A stretch of DNA of 64,000 nt from Nocardia thailandica NBRC 100428 (GCF_000308795.1 NZ_BAGK01000106.1:1-64000), one strand, 5' to 3'; positions 52,040-62,128 are shown, counted from the stretch's first letter. Numbers and translations are program-made. Notes: generated by a model not told the origin, from the sequence alone.

Positions 52040-52894
52040 TCAGTCGATCACGGCGGCGGAGAACACCGGCGGATTCCCGAGAAACTGCCGATGCGAGGGC
52101 GGCTGCCGCCCGTCGGTGTCGGTCACGCCGAGCTCGGCGGCGACCTCGGCGGCGATGAGCACCGTGCCGGTGCGCGCCGCGAGACCAGGATCGCGGGACA
52201 GCGCGTCGATGACCCGGCCGACGAATTCCGGCGACTCCGCGGTCGCGGCCAGTCCGTCATAGGCGCCCGGGTTCGCGGCGAGGGTGCGCTCGGTGGTGAG
52301 CAGCCCCATCCACAGCGAGACGACCGAGACGCCGGCGGGCCGGAAGTCGACCGCCATGTCGTGGGCCATCTTGTCCACGGCCGCCTTACCCGCTCCGTAG
52401 GCGGGGCCGTGCATGTAGCAGGCGCCGCCGAAGGACGACGTGTTCACCACCAGCGCGCCGTCGGCGGCGACCAGCAGCGGCGCCGCGAAGTAGGTCGAGA
52501 CGTAGCTCGACCGCATCCCGACATCCAGCAGGTCGAGCAGTCCCAGCGGCTTCTCCCAGAACGGTCCCTTGTCGGTGAGCCCGTCCGGCAGCGCCAGCGC
52601 GTTGTTGACCAGGATGTCGACCCGCCCGTGCTCGGCCCGCACCCGCTCGAACAGCGCCTCGACCTGCTCGTCGTCGCCGTGATCCAGCACCACCGGCACC
52701 CCCGTGCCACCCCGGCGGGTGACCTCCGCCGCCGTGGCGAACACGGTGCCGGGCAGGGCAGCGTCACCCTCCTCGCGTGTGCGCCCGGTGACATACACCG
52801 TCGCCCCCGTCGCCCCGAGCGCGGTGGCGATGCCCTTGCCCGCGCCCCGGCTGGCGCCGGTCACCACGACGATCCGGTCCGAACTCGCGCCCAT
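52040..52894 (-). CDS. short-chain dehydrogenase/reductase
   Basis: A 284-aa SDR: cofactor motif VVVTGASRGAGKGIATALG at the N terminus (NADP preferred, TGRTREEG), NNALALPDG in place of the usual NNAG, the catalytic Ser in VVNTSSFGG and YGAGK for Tyr/Lys. It acts on a carbonyl or alcohol of unknown type. It is divergent from the AraC gene and upstream of the SnoaL-like gene. Confidence 0.9.
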   Translation of the reverse strand: MGASSDRIVVVTGASRGAGKGIATALGATGATVYVTGRTREEGDAALPGTVFATAAEVTRRGGTGVPVVLDHGDDEQVEALFERVRAEHGRVDILVNNALALPDGLTDKGPFWEKPLGLLDLLDVGMRSSYVSTYFAAPLLVAADGALVVNTSSFGGACYMHGPAYGAGKAAVDKMAHDMAVDFRPAGVSVVSLWMGLLTTERTLAANPGAYDGLAATAESPEFVGRVIDALSRDPGLAARTGTVLIAAEVAAELGVTDTDGRQPPSHRQFLGNPPVFSAAVID

Positions 52895-53042
52895 CCTCGG
52901 CTCCCCTCGTCCTCCGGGACCCCGGCAGGGTCCGTCGGCACCGAGACAACCGCCGCCGCACCGCCCGCGGAACCGGACAGGTCCACTCAGCGGGAACCTG
53001 CCGCTGTCCGGCCGGGACAGTAACCTCGAAGACGTGGGAACT

Positions 53043-53912
53043 GTGGACCCCGCCCGCGAGTCCGCGCGCCGCTGGGATCTCGCGGTGTCGACCGGCGACC
53101 CGTCGGGGGGCATCGCGATGATCGGCTACCGCGACCTGACCGGCGCCGGGGTCGACCTGCGCGTTGCGGGAGCCCCGGTGATCACCGCGCTGATCGAATT
53201 CGGTGGCGGCGGCGCCCTGGTCGACGATACCGAGGGTCAGCGCCGCCTCGGCGGCTTCGTCGTCGGACTCCCAGCCCGAGCCATGCGCGTGCGCGGCACG
53301 CGGGCGCAGTGCGTGGAGGTCCGGCTCGCGCCGGCCCGCGCGTATTCGATGGTCGGCATCACCCGGGGCGAGCTCGGCCCGGGCGCGGTCGACCTCGACG
53401 ACCTCTGGGGCGCGCCGGCGCAGCGGCTGCGGGAACGCCTGGCGCAGAACCGGACCTGGGAGGACCGCTTCGCCACCACCGCCGCGTTCCTGACACAGCG
53501 CGAACGGACCCGGTGGTCGCCGGACCCGGAAGTCCTCGCCGGCTGGCACCACCTGCTCACCTCCGGCGGCCGGCTGCGCATCGGGGACCTCGCCGAGACG
53601 CTCGGCTGGAGCCAGAAGCGGCTGCGCTCCCGCTTCGAGTCCCAGATCGGACTGACACCCAAACGGGCGGCCATGCTGGTCCGCTTCCGCCGCGCGGTCG
53701 ACGGTCTGCTGGCCGGACACGCGGCAGCCGACGTCGCGATCGAGTGCGGGTACACCGACCAGGCCCATCTGTGCCGCGACGTGGCGCTGTTCGCCGGTCG
53801 GACACCGGGGGAGGTGCAGCGGAGCCGTCTGATCCCCCTCGCCCGCCATCGGTACGGAGCATGGAGTCGGTCGGACGAAAAGGTTTCGGCACCACCGTAT
53901 TCGACGAGGTAG
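53043..53912 (+). CDS. AraC-family transcriptional regulator
   Basis: A 289-aa regulator with a cupin-like N-terminal half and a C-terminal AraC double HTH (LRIGDLAETLGWSQKRLRSRFES, then AAADVAIECGYTDQAHLCRDVALFAGRTPGE). GTG 53043 is chosen; GTG 53034 is three codons upstream. It is divergent from the SDR/SnoaL pair with 148 bp between starts and is placed to activate it. Confidence 0.88.
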   Translation: MDPARESARRWDLAVSTGDPSGGIAMIGYRDLTGAGVDLRVAGAPVITALIEFGGGGALVDDTEGQRRLGGFVVGLPARAMRVRGTRAQCVEVRLAPARAYSMVGITRGELGPGAVDLDDLWGAPAQRLRERLAQNRTWEDRFATTAAFLTQRERTRWSPDPEVLAGWHHLLTSGGRLRIGDLAETLGWSQKRLRSRFESQIGLTPKRAAMLVRFRRAVDGLLAGHAAADVAIECGYTDQAHLCRDVALFAGRTPGEVQRSRLIPLARHRYGAWSRSDEKVSAPPYSTR

Positions 53913-54411
53913 TCGAGGGCTGCGCCCCGCGGGCCTCAACAGAAGCCTTCGGACACACAGCGCGGAGATACGGCACGGAGGGTGAGGACGATGCCGAACG
54001 CCGTCACCGAAGATGAAGCTGGAGTGGGCTGCTCATCATGGATGAGGCGGTACCACGGCGGCCCTCGACAAGCTCCTCGGTGGTTACCTGACAGAGCAGC
54101 CGCGACCGGGCAGCAGCGCGGGTCACCACCGCAAGGCTGCGCTGAGCCGTCCCGTGTTCGGGCTCGAGCGCCTTGTTTATTCCGAACCGGGCCTGGAGGT
54201 GCCTTCCCCCGGGGAGTCGTGAGCGAGCCGGATACGTGTGCAATTCGCACCGCGATCCTCGCCAACACGCCATGACTCACCATGGTGACGCCATGACGGG
54301 ATGGCGATAGTGGAGGAAGAGCTCGTGCACCGACGACGGACCCGGTGACGTGATCGCGGCGAGGCCTCCATCGCACAGTCATACCCAGTCTTCGAGGGAG
54401 ATCAGGACAGC
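53913..54411. other. intergenic region before the catabolic island
   Basis: About 500 bp with no gene I can support; a 97-codon frame from 53982 is Arg/Pro-rich and has no family pattern. Its right part is the likely promoter region of the amine-oxidase gene and contains a perfect 12-bp palindrome, listed separately. Confidence 0.5.
54277..54288. promoter_or_regulatory. perfect 12-bp palindrome TCACCATGGTGA
   Basis: TCACCATGGTGA is its own reverse complement and lies 124 bp upstream of the amine oxidase start. It may be an operator, for example for the PucR-type protein of the island. Position and symmetry are the only support. Confidence 0.35.
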
Positions 54412-55776
54412 ATGAGAACCGACACCACCAGGTACAGCAATTTCACCGGCTGGATCGAGCGACCGGACGATATACGGCCCGCCTTGGACGGCGACCTCGC
54501 CTGCGACATTGCCGTCGTGGGCGGCGGCATGGGTGGTATGGCGGCCGCGCTGCGCCTCGCCGAGCGCGGCAAGGACGTGGTCCTGCTGGAGTCCGAGTTC
54601 TGCGGCTATGGCTCGGCCTCGCGCAACGGCGGTCAGATCGCCGGGGCGCCGGGTGGCGACCTGAGGATGCTCGGGCTGTTCTCCGGCGGCAAGCTACCGG
54701 TCATGGCCAGGCTGGCGGAGCACGCGGCCCACTATGTGGAAGACCTCATGAAGACCCACGACATCGACTGCGACTACGTGGCGAACGGTCTGGTGTGGGG
54801 TGCGGTCTCTCCGCTCATGATGCTCAGGGTGCGCACGCAGGCGGCGATCCTGCGCGCCGCCGGTGGGCAGGGGACCGTCGGCACCAGTGAGCAGCTCGGC
54901 CTCCCGGCCGGCTTCGTCGGCGGTATGCGGGAGTCCATCGGCGGCATGCTGAACCCGGGCAAGCTCGCGCGCGGTGTGCGGCGCGCCGTTCTCGACTCGT
55001 CGGTCAAGCTTTTCGAGAAGTCGCCGGTGCGCGACGTCCGGCGGGTGGGCGGCATCGTCGAGCTCACGACACCGAACGGCACGGTGCGGGCCGACAAGGT
55101 GGTGCTCGCGACCAACGCGTACTCCGGTGAATGGGACATCACACCCGAGAACCTCTCGGTGCCGCTGTACGTCATCGAGATCGAGACCGAACCCATCGCG
55201 CCCGAGCGGATCACCGCTCTGGACTGGACCAGCCGGTCGGGCATCATCACCCAGCACCAGCTCATGACCCACTACCGGCTCACCGAGCGCAATACCATCG
55301 TCTGCGGGGTCCGCCGGGCGGAGCGCGGTCTGAGTTACCCACTCCCGGATCGGGTTCCGTCCCCCAGCCTCGTCAAGGACATGGCGGCCGACCTGTCCGA
55401 CCGATTCCCGACGCTGTCCGACGTGTCCATCGCCCGGGCCTGGGGCGGTTGGATCGGCATCAGCTCCGACTGGCTCGCTGTCGCCGGGCAGGTGGGCGAC
55501 AACGTCTACTACTCGATGGCCTGCAACGGCCACGGTCTCTGTCAGGTGCCGTACGTGGGCAAGATGATCGCTGACTACATCGTCGACGACGAGATGCCGG
55601 AGGACCTCGCGGGAATCTGGTCGGAGGTACCGAGGTACCCGGCGTCGATGGCACGTCTCCTGAGTCCGTCCATGATCCGGCTCACCTGGAGCGTGGACCG
55701 GATCAGCGACTTCTTCAGCGGCAGCCGGACGCTGGCGCGGCGGAAGCTGCGTCGCCGAGGAACCGTGCAGCGCTGA
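54412..55776 (+). CDS. FAD-dependent amine oxidase (PuuB/DAO type)
   Basis: A 454-aa flavoprotein of the D-amino-acid-oxidase fold: Rossmann GxGxxG motif IAVVGGGMGGMAAALRLAERG near residue 34, GYGSASRNGGQIAG typical of gamma-glutamylputrescine oxidase-like enzymes, VVLATNAYSGEW and a C-terminal CNGHGLCQVPYVGKMIAD. It oxidises a primary or secondary amine to an imine or aldehyde with H2O2. GAGGGAG precedes ATG 54412. It faces the PucR gene end to end and opens the catabolic island. Confidence 0.9.
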   Translation: MRTDTTRYSNFTGWIERPDDIRPALDGDLACDIAVVGGGMGGMAAALRLAERGKDVVLLESEFCGYGSASRNGGQIAGAPGGDLRMLGLFSGGKLPVMARLAEHAAHYVEDLMKTHDIDCDYVANGLVWGAVSPLMMLRVRTQAAILRAAGGQGTVGTSEQLGLPAGFVGGMRESIGGMLNPGKLARGVRRAVLDSSVKLFEKSPVRDVRRVGGIVELTTPNGTVRADKVVLATNAYSGEWDITPENLSVPLYVIEIETEPIAPERITALDWTSRSGIITQHQLMTHYRLTERNTIVCGVRRAERGLSYPLPDRVPSPSLVKDMAADLSDRFPTLSDVSIARAWGGWIGISSDWLAVAGQVGDNVYYSMACNGHGLCQVPYVGKMIADYIVDDEMPEDLAGIWSEVPRYPASMARLLSPSMIRLTWSVDRISDFFSGSRTLARRKLRRRGTVQR

Positions 55777-55792
55777 GTGGGCGGTGTCGGGG

Positions 55793-57031
55793 TCAGGCCG
55801 TGCCGCGGATCCGAAGGACCGTCAACGCCGTCGCGACTTCGGTCGGCCGGTCGGCGAAGGGGCGGGGGAGGAGTTCGTCGACGCGGGCGAGACGCCGGTC
55901 GATCGTGTTGCGGTGGGTGAACAGCCGCTCCGCGGTACTCGACCGGTTGAGGCCTTCCTCGACGTAGGTGAGTACTGTCTGATGCAGGACCGGGCTCGCG
56001 GCCTCGAAGTCGCCGAGGACATCGGTGACGAATTGATCGAGCTGGCCGACATCGGCCGACATCAGGTCGATCATCTGCGCGTCCTCGTAGCGGAGCACGG
56101 TGAGGTTCGAGCGGAGCCGCGACAGTAGGCGTTGCGCTGCGGCGGCATCCAGGTGCGTTCGCCGGAATCCGCTGGTACCCGGCGCCGCGCGGCCGAGCGC
56201 CACGCGGGCGCGGGGGTGCCGACCGAATATCTCCTCGAGCTCCGCCGCGGGCGGTACGGTCTTCGCCGGAATCCACAGCCACTGTGCGGAAGTCCCCGCC
56301 ACGACGGTGAGTCGGTTTCCCGCGCCGCAGGCCCGCATCAACTGCTCGCTCGCGGCGTCGAGTGTGTGCGCGTCGCGCTCCGAGTCCGTCCAGACGACAG
56401 CGCCGATGTGCGAGCCGGTCAACGCGTATCCCAGCTGGGCCTCCGCCCTCGCCGGCGCGATGTCGGCACCCTGCAGCAGCAATTCGACGGTGGCGTAGCG
56501 CTGAAGTTGCGCGCCACCCGCGAACTCCTCGCGGACCTCGTCGACCTGTTGTGCGAGTGCCGCGATGGCGTCGTCGACGGCGGTGGTCAAGGAGCAGGCA
56601 GAGACCGCGACCAGCGACTCGATTTCGTCGAGATCGCCTGCCACCCTGAAGCATTCGGCGAGCCACCACCGCCACACGACGTACTGTCCGGCACGCCACG
56701 ACGTGACCTCGTCGGTGGTGAGGCCACGCAGAACGACGTTGCGCGCGTAGGTACGCGTCTCCTCACCGTCCGGTGGCGGGACCCGCACGCCGGGTGCGGC
56801 GATGTTCGACGTCAGCCACTTCTTGAGGGCGAAGACGCCGACGCGGTCGCTGGACTCGGCCAGTACGGGGTCCTGTGAGATCGCCACGTACCGGGGATCC
56901 CGGAGCGTCGCCTCCTCCATCTCGGCCAGGATCTCGGTGTGTCTGGCGAGCATGGTCTCGGCGACGTCGCGGAAGAGCTCCCGCACCCGGTCGGAGGGCA
57001 CGGGCCACAGCTCGTCGGATGCCACGGTCAT
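55793..57031 (-). CDS. PucR/CdaR-type transcriptional regulator
   Basis: A 412-aa regulator with an N-terminal helical sensing region, a GGDEF-like middle part (IGAVVWTDSERD, RARVALGRAAPG) and a C-terminal PucR HTH (VLTYVEEGLNRSSTAERLFTHRNTIDRRLARVDELL). PucR proteins control amine, purine or carboxylate catabolism. AAGGAGG precedes ATG 57031. It lies 83 bp after the PhyH gene in the same direction, so it may be last in that operon, and is convergent with the amine oxidase gene. Confidence 0.9.
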   Translation of the reverse strand: MTVASDELWPVPSDRVRELFRDVAETMLARHTEILAEMEEATLRDPRYVAISQDPVLAESSDRVGVFALKKWLTSNIAAPGVRVPPPDGEETRTYARNVVLRGLTTDEVTSWRAGQYVVWRWWLAECFRVAGDLDEIESLVAVSACSLTTAVDDAIAALAQQVDEVREEFAGGAQLQRYATVELLLQGADIAPARAEAQLGYALTGSHIGAVVWTDSERDAHTLDAASEQLMRACGAGNRLTVVAGTSAQWLWIPAKTVPPAAELEEIFGRHPRARVALGRAAPGTSGFRRTHLDAAAAQRLLSRLRSNLTVLRYEDAQMIDLMSADVGQLDQFVTDVLGDFEAASPVLHQTVLTYVEEGLNRSSTAERLFTHRNTIDRRLARVDELLPRPFADRPTEVATALTVLRIRGTA

Positions 57032-57114
57032 TCCACGAACCTCCTTCGCTCGCCGTGACACCGAGTATGCGCCGCCCGCCCCGACGATCGGGCGGCACGC
57101 GCGGACCGCACGAG

Positions 57115-57978
57115 TCAGTCGAGACCGAGGTACTCGCCGAGCTCGCGGTAGTCGACCTGCCAGAGGCCGGGCGACCCCAGCGGGTACTGCGACCGGAAGC
57201 CGAGGATGCGCTGCACGCGCTCGGGCAGGGTCTTCACCACTTCGCGGTCCACGAGGAAGGGGTACGCCTCCTCGCCGACCAGGTAGCCGGGGTTGAAGGC
57301 GAACGCGAGCCCGCGGCGGTACTGGTCCGTCGTGACATTGGCACCGCCGCCGTGGGCGGTCTTGCCGCTGAAGAACAGCGCGTCACCGGCCTTCATCGTG
57401 GCCGGGACGGTCTGCTCCGGGGTGCCGCGGTCCTGGAAGTCCGGCCAGTGATTGCTGCCGGGGATGACGCGGGTGGCGCCGTTCTCCTCGGTGAAGTCGG
57501 TCAGCGCGATGAGGAAATTGAGGGTCACCTCCGGGCCGGCGGGACCCATCCCGACGAACGGGAACCAGTTCTCCAGGTCGCGGTGCAGCATCTGGGCACG
57601 GTTGCCGGGGCCGATCTCGATGACCTGGGCGGTGGTCATCCAGAACGTCCCGGACTCCTCGAGGAATGTCGCCTCGCACAACGCGTGCACCAGGTCGTGG
57701 TCGATCACCTCGTCCCGGAACACCTGACTGTGCGTGACGAGGTTGGTCAGGCGCTTGGTGTTGGCGCCGTGGAACTCGTTGACGATTTCCAGTTCGTGCT
57801 TCCCGCCGGGGGCGAGCGCGCCGAGGGGCCCCTCGATCTGGGCGTTGAACCGCGCCACCTGGTCGTCGGTGAGCAGGCCCTCGATGATGACGCCGCCGTC
57901 GCGATCGACGATCGCCCGGATCTCGGTGATGTCGGTGGTGTTGCCGACTCGCTGGAGAGTCGCCTCGACAGATGTCAT
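57115..57978 (-). CDS. phytanoyl-CoA dioxygenase (PhyH) family protein
   Basis: A 287-aa 2OG/Fe(II) oxygenase with HRD (His132 in MLHRDLENW) and the distal His/Arg in TAHGGGANVTTDQYRRGLAF; a substrate region (GPAGPEVTLNFLIALTDFTEENG, ATRVIPGSNHWPDF) is typical of PhyH. Members hydroxylate acyl-CoAs, amino acids or ectoine. It is last among the enzymes of the minus-strand operon, 32 bp after the aldehyde dehydrogenase gene. AAAGGAAA precedes ATG 57978. Confidence 0.88.
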   Translation of the reverse strand: MTSVEATLQRVGNTTDITEIRAIVDRDGGVIIEGLLTDDQVARFNAQIEGPLGALAPGGKHELEIVNEFHGANTKRLTNLVTHSQVFRDEVIDHDLVHALCEATFLEESGTFWMTTAQVIEIGPGNRAQMLHRDLENWFPFVGMGPAGPEVTLNFLIALTDFTEENGATRVIPGSNHWPDFQDRGTPEQTVPATMKAGDALFFSGKTAHGGGANVTTDQYRRGLAFAFNPGYLVGEEAYPFLVDREVVKTLPERVQRILGFRSQYPLGSPGLWQVDYRELGEYLGLD

Positions 57979-58010
57979 GGTGTTTCCTTTCAGGTGGGGA
58001 TGTGACGTGG

Positions 58011-59447
58011 TCAGTTCGTCCTGGTCATCACGTGCTTGATGCGCGTGTACTCCTCGAGCGCGTAGATCGACATGTCCTTGCCGTATCCGGACTGCTTGAA
58101 GCCGCCGTGGGGCATCTCCGAGAGGACGGGCATGTGGTCGTTCACCCAGACGCAGCCGAAGTCGAGGTCGCGTGCCGCGCGTGCCGCGTGATGGAGGTTC
58201 TGTGTCCAGATCGACGACGCCAGGCCGAACTCCACGTCGTTCGCCCACGCGAAGGCCTGGTCGATATCGGTCGCGCGCTGCACGGTGACGACGGGGCCGA
58301 ACTGCTCTGCCTGCACGAGGACGTCCGTCTGGCTCGGGTTCGCCACCACAGTCGGTGCGAGGAAGAAGCCGGCGCCGGGCACTGCCTTGCCGCCGGTCAG
58401 GACGGTGCCATCGGTCTTGGCGAGGACGTCGAGGATGGACTGCCGGTGTGCGGCCGAGATGAGGGGACCCATGTCGATGTCGCCGCCGGCATGGGGATCG
58501 CCGACCCGGATCGCCTGGACGGCGGGGATCAGTGCCTCGAGTAGCCGGTCGTAGATGCCCGGGGTGGCGATCACCCGGCACGCCGCGGTGCAATCCTGGC
58601 CGCTGTTGGCGAACCCGGCGGTAACGATGCCCGCGACGACCGCGTCGAGATCGGCATCGTCGAGGACGATGACCGGCGCCTTGCCGCCCAGTTCGAGATG
58701 CGTCTGCGCGACGTGGGACGCGGCCACCTCGGCGATGTGCCGCCCGGTGCTGGTGTCGCCGGTCAGCGAGACCAGGCCGATGCGGCGATCCGCGACCAGG
58801 TGGTCGCCGAGGTCGGCCGCCGACCCCGACAGCACGTTGAACACACCGGCCGGGAGGATGTCCCGCGCGAGCGCGGCGATGTACAGGGCGGTCAGTGGGG
58901 TCTGGCGGGAGGGCTTGAGGATGCTGCAGTTCCCGGCCGCGAGGGCCGGCCCGAACTTCCAGGTCGCCATGAGCAGCGGATAGTTCCACGGCGCGATGCC
59001 CGCGACGACGCCGATCGGCTCGCGCCGCACATACGACTCGTAGCCGCGCAGGTACTCGCCGCCCGCGCGACCCTCCATCGTCCGCGCCGCACCCGCGAAG
59101 AATCGCAGGTTGTCCACGGCGAAGGGCACCTCGTCGCGGGCGAGCGGCAGTGGCTTGCCGACGTTGCGGGACTCCAGCACCGCGATGTGCTCGGCGTGTT
59201 CCTCGATCGCGGACGCCAGGGTCAGGAGCATCTCCGCACGCTCGCCCGGGGTGGTGCGCCGGAACGAGCGGAATGCCTGGGCGGCCGCGGCCACAGCCGC
59301 GTCGACATCCTCGTGTCCGCTGGCGGGAACCCGGGCCAGGACTTCGCCGGTCGCGGGTTCCAGGACATCGAGCAGCCGTCCGGATCGGGCGGCGACGAGT
59401 TCGCCGTCGATGAGGTTCTTCGCGCTGTAGGCGCTGGGGTCGAGCAT
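58011..59447 (-). CDS. aldehyde dehydrogenase (aminobutyraldehyde type)
   Basis: A 478-aa NAD(P)-dependent dehydrogenase with catalytic Glu252 (LELGGKAP) and Cys286 (GQDCTAACR), and IAPWNYPLLMATWKFGPAL. The tail GGFKQSGYGKDMSIYALEEY closely fits 4-aminobutyraldehyde/betaine-aldehyde dehydrogenases (PatD). It would oxidise the aldehyde made by the amine oxidase or the alcohol dehydrogenase to an acid. It lies 46 bp after the acyl-CoA synthetase gene. Confidence 0.92.
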   Translation of the reverse strand: MLDPSAYSAKNLIDGELVAARSGRLLDVLEPATGEVLARVPASGHEDVDAAVAAAAQAFRSFRRTTPGERAEMLLTLASAIEEHAEHIAVLESRNVGKPLPLARDEVPFAVDNLRFFAGAARTMEGRAGGEYLRGYESYVRREPIGVVAGIAPWNYPLLMATWKFGPALAAGNCSILKPSRQTPLTALYIAALARDILPAGVFNVLSGSAADLGDHLVADRRIGLVSLTGDTSTGRHIAEVAASHVAQTHLELGGKAPVIVLDDADLDAVVAGIVTAGFANSGQDCTAACRVIATPGIYDRLLEALIPAVQAIRVGDPHAGGDIDMGPLISAAHRQSILDVLAKTDGTVLTGGKAVPGAGFFLAPTVVANPSQTDVLVQAEQFGPVVTVQRATDIDQAFAWANDVEFGLASSIWTQNLHHAARAARDLDFGCVWVNDHMPVLSEMPHGGFKQSGYGKDMSIYALEEYTRIKHVMTRTN

Positions 59448-59493
59448 GGTGATCTCCCGTCGTCGGATGGGGTGGGGTCGCGTGGGTCCAGAC

Positions 59494-61041
59494 TCAGCCC
59501 GGCGGGTGAGCGATCAGCTGTTGCCGGAGCTGGAACTTCTGGATCTTTCCCGTGGCTGTCTTGGGGAGCGTCGCGAACTCGATCCGGTCGGGGATCTTGA
59601 ACTTCGCGAGGCGATCGCGCAGGTGGGCGCACAAATCGCCGCTGCTCAGCTCCGCGCCGGGGCGGAGGGCGACGAACGCCGCGGGGCGCTCGCCCCAGTG
59701 CTCGTGGGGAACACCGACCACCGCGGCTTCGAGGACCGCGGGGTGCTCGAGGATCGCGCGCTCGATCTCGATGGAGCTGATGTTCTCCCCGCCGGAGATG
59801 ATGAGATCCTTCGCGCGATCGCGGATCTCGATGTATCCGTCGGAATGCCGAACGGCGAGATCCCCGCTCCGGAACCATCCGTCGGGCACCGCCGCCGCGG
59901 TGGCCGCCGGGTCGCGGTAGTACTCGGCGGTGACGTTGTTGCCCCGCAGCACGATCTCGCCGATCGTCATCGCGTCGGCGGGCACGTCACGGCCGGCCTC
60001 GTCCACCACGCGGACACCGCCGGTCACGATGTTGCCGACGCCCTGACGCGCGTTGAGCCGGTCGCGCTCGGCCTCCGGCGCCGCGTCCCACACGCGATCC
60101 CACTCGTTGATCACCGCGGGTCCGTAGGTCTCGGTCATGCCGTACAGGTGGGTGACGTCCAGGCCGCGGGCGCGGGCGCGGGCCAGGAGTGCGGGTGCCG
60201 GTGGGGCTCCGCCGGTGGCGACCCAGACCCTCCGGGGCGCGATCGACGCCGAAGAGGCCGAGGTGAGGGTCGAGATGACCGTCGGGGCGGCGCACAGGTG
60301 AGTGACACCGGCCTCGTCGATCACCTCCCAGATCGCGTCCGCCTCGACCCTGGGCAGACAGACGTGGGTCGCTCCCGCCGCGGTCACCGCCCAGGTGAAG
60401 CACCATCCGTTGCAGTGGAACATGGGCAGAGTCCACAGGTAGACCGAGTTGAGGCTCATGCCCGCGTGGAAGGCCATCGCCACGGACTGCAGGTAGGCGC
60501 CGCGGTGGGTGTACACCACGCCCTTGGGCTTTCCGGTGGTCCCGGAGGTGTAGTTGATGGCGATCGGTGCGAGCTCGTCGTGCGGCGAGACGTCCACCGG
60601 CGCACCGGAGGACACGATCGCCTCGTACTCCTCACCGCCGGCGACCACCGTCATCGGATTCCCTGCCAGCGCGACAGCCTCCAGCGCGAGGTCGGTCAAC
60701 GGGTCGGTCGCGATCAGGACCCGTGCCCCACTGTGAACGAGGATGAAGGCGATCTCCGTCGCGCTGAGCCGGGCGTTGAGCGGCACCAGCACGCCTGCGG
60801 CATAGGGGACCCCGTAGTGGGCTTCGAGCATTTCGAGGGAGTTGTACGAGAGCACCGCGACCCGATCGCCCGGCCGGACGCCGCGGTCAACGAGAGCGCC
60901 GGCGAGGCTGCGACAGCGGGCGTACAGCTCGCGATAGGTGAGAGTGCGCGAGCCGTCGACGACAGCGGTCCGCTCGCCGTGGACGGAGGCTGCGCGGTCG
61001 AGGAATCGCACCGGAGTCAGCGCGGAGAACGCGTGTGTCAC
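59494..61041 (-). CDS. AMP-binding acyl-CoA synthetase
   Basis: A 515-aa ANL-family ligase: YTSGTTGKPKGVVYTHRGA, YGMTETYGPAVINEW, GWFRSGDLAVRHSDGYIEIRDR, IISGGENISSIEIE and the catalytic Lys in LPKTATGKIQK. It activates a carboxylic acid with ATP and CoA; the YGMTET…W pattern fits medium-chain or branched fatty acid ligases. GTG 61041 overlaps the upstream stop (GTGA). It would take the acid from the aldehyde dehydrogenase into CoA-linked oxidation. Confidence 0.92.
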   Translation of the reverse strand: MTHAFSALTPVRFLDRAASVHGERTAVVDGSRTLTYRELYARCRSLAGALVDRGVRPGDRVAVLSYNSLEMLEAHYGVPYAAGVLVPLNARLSATEIAFILVHSGARVLIATDPLTDLALEAVALAGNPMTVVAGGEEYEAIVSSGAPVDVSPHDELAPIAINYTSGTTGKPKGVVYTHRGAYLQSVAMAFHAGMSLNSVYLWTLPMFHCNGWCFTWAVTAAGATHVCLPRVEADAIWEVIDEAGVTHLCAAPTVISTLTSASSASIAPRRVWVATGGAPPAPALLARARARGLDVTHLYGMTETYGPAVINEWDRVWDAAPEAERDRLNARQGVGNIVTGGVRVVDEAGRDVPADAMTIGEIVLRGNNVTAEYYRDPAATAAAVPDGWFRSGDLAVRHSDGYIEIRDRAKDLIISGGENISSIEIERAILEHPAVLEAAVVGVPHEHWGERPAAFVALRPGAELSSGDLCAHLRDRLAKFKIPDRIEFATLPKTATGKIQKFQLRQQLIAHPPG

Positions 61042-62075
61042 AGCGGCCCGGCCTCGGTCAGGTGGGCGCTCTTCGACGCGATCCGCGCGACCGGGAGGTC
61101 GCCCATGGAGAGGAGCCCGCTGGGAGCGTCGACGACGGCGGTCGCGACATTCACCGCTGCCGCGACAGTGCTCACGAACGACTCGAACCCGACGGGTGAG
61201 GACAGCTCGATCACCTGGTCCGCCCCCTCGATGCGGTAGTCGTCGCCCGCGCTCACCGGGTCGCTGCCGTCGAAGAAGCCGAACATGATCTCGAGGTCGA
61301 TCACCGTTCGACCGCCCACCGTGCCGCGCGCGGCGTGGGTGACGGCCGCGATCTCGCCTGGCTGGATGACGACGTGGTCTCCGGTCCGGACGGTGTCGCT
61401 GATGATGCTGGGGGCGACCCGGTCGACGACGATGGCGTCGAGCGACCATTCGAGACCGGCGGCGAGTGCGCTGATGGCCTGCCCGAAGCCGTGATGGCCG
61501 ACGACCGCTCCGGCCGCCTGCGCACTGTCGAACCGCGCGGGCGTGAGCCCGAGGCCGAACTTGGACAGGATCGCGCCGTAGCGCGACATGTTCGTTCGGC
61601 GGCGGATGACGATCCGCTCGACGCGCTGGGTCAGTGTCGTCAGCAGGAGCGGGAGTGTGTCCATCAGGACGCCGGGGTTCGCGCCCGTACCGAGGACGGT
61701 GACGTCGTTGGCCTTCGCGGTCTCGTCCAGGCGGCGCGCGATGTCCGGGTGGCTGGACCACGGGTAGGACAATTCTTCACAGAGGCTCATCACGTTGTAC
61801 GACCGTTCGAGCAACGGCACGAGGGTGTCGGCGACCAGGCCCAGGTCCGAGGTCGTGGCCACGATGGCCAGGTCGGCCGCGGGGAGACGGGAGGGTTCGT
61901 CGATGACGATGACCCCGCTCGCGCCGAGGCCGGCGAGGGTACCGAGGTCGGCGCCGACGACGGCGACGTTCCGGTCGGCCGCGCCGACGATCCGCACGTC
62001 GGTGCGCCGCAGGAGGGATGCGGCCATGGCGAGCCCGGTGGCGCCGAGGCCGATCATGACGATCGTGTGAGTCAA
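61038..62075 (-). CDS. diaminopentanoate-dehydrogenase-like NAD(P) amine dehydrogenase
   Basis: A 345-aa protein with a DapB-type Rossmann start (MIGLGATGLAMAASLLRR) and the family block VLGTGANPGVLMDTLPLLL (near residue 135). Relatives include 2,4-diaminopentanoate dehydrogenase (Ord), which oxidatively deaminates an amine with NAD(P). In this operon it may deaminate or reductively aminate the pathway substrate. It overlaps the ligase start and lies 53 bp after the alcohol dehydrogenase gene. Confidence 0.75.
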   Translation of the reverse strand: MTHTIVMIGLGATGLAMAASLLRRTDVRIVGAADRNVAVVGADLGTLAGLGASGVIVIDEPSRLPAADLAIVATTSDLGLVADTLVPLLERSYNVMSLCEELSYPWSSHPDIARRLDETAKANDVTVLGTGANPGVLMDTLPLLLTTLTQRVERIVIRRRTNMSRYGAILSKFGLGLTPARFDSAQAAGAVVGHHGFGQAISALAAGLEWSLDAIVVDRVAPSIISDTVRTGDHVVIQPGEIAAVTHAARGTVGGRTVIDLEIMFGFFDGSDPVSAGDDYRIEGADQVIELSSPVGFESFVSTVAAAVNVATAVVDAPSGLLSMGDLPVARIASKSAHLTEAGPL

Positions 62076-62128
62076 AGGCTTTGTCCTTCAAGGAGAATGG
62101 TTGCCGGGGCCGACGGCTGCTCCTGCGC

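Noticed and set aside
53982..54275. 97-codon frame before the amine oxidase
   Set aside because: Arg/Pro-rich and contradicted by an equally long antisense frame; more likely untranslated promoter region.
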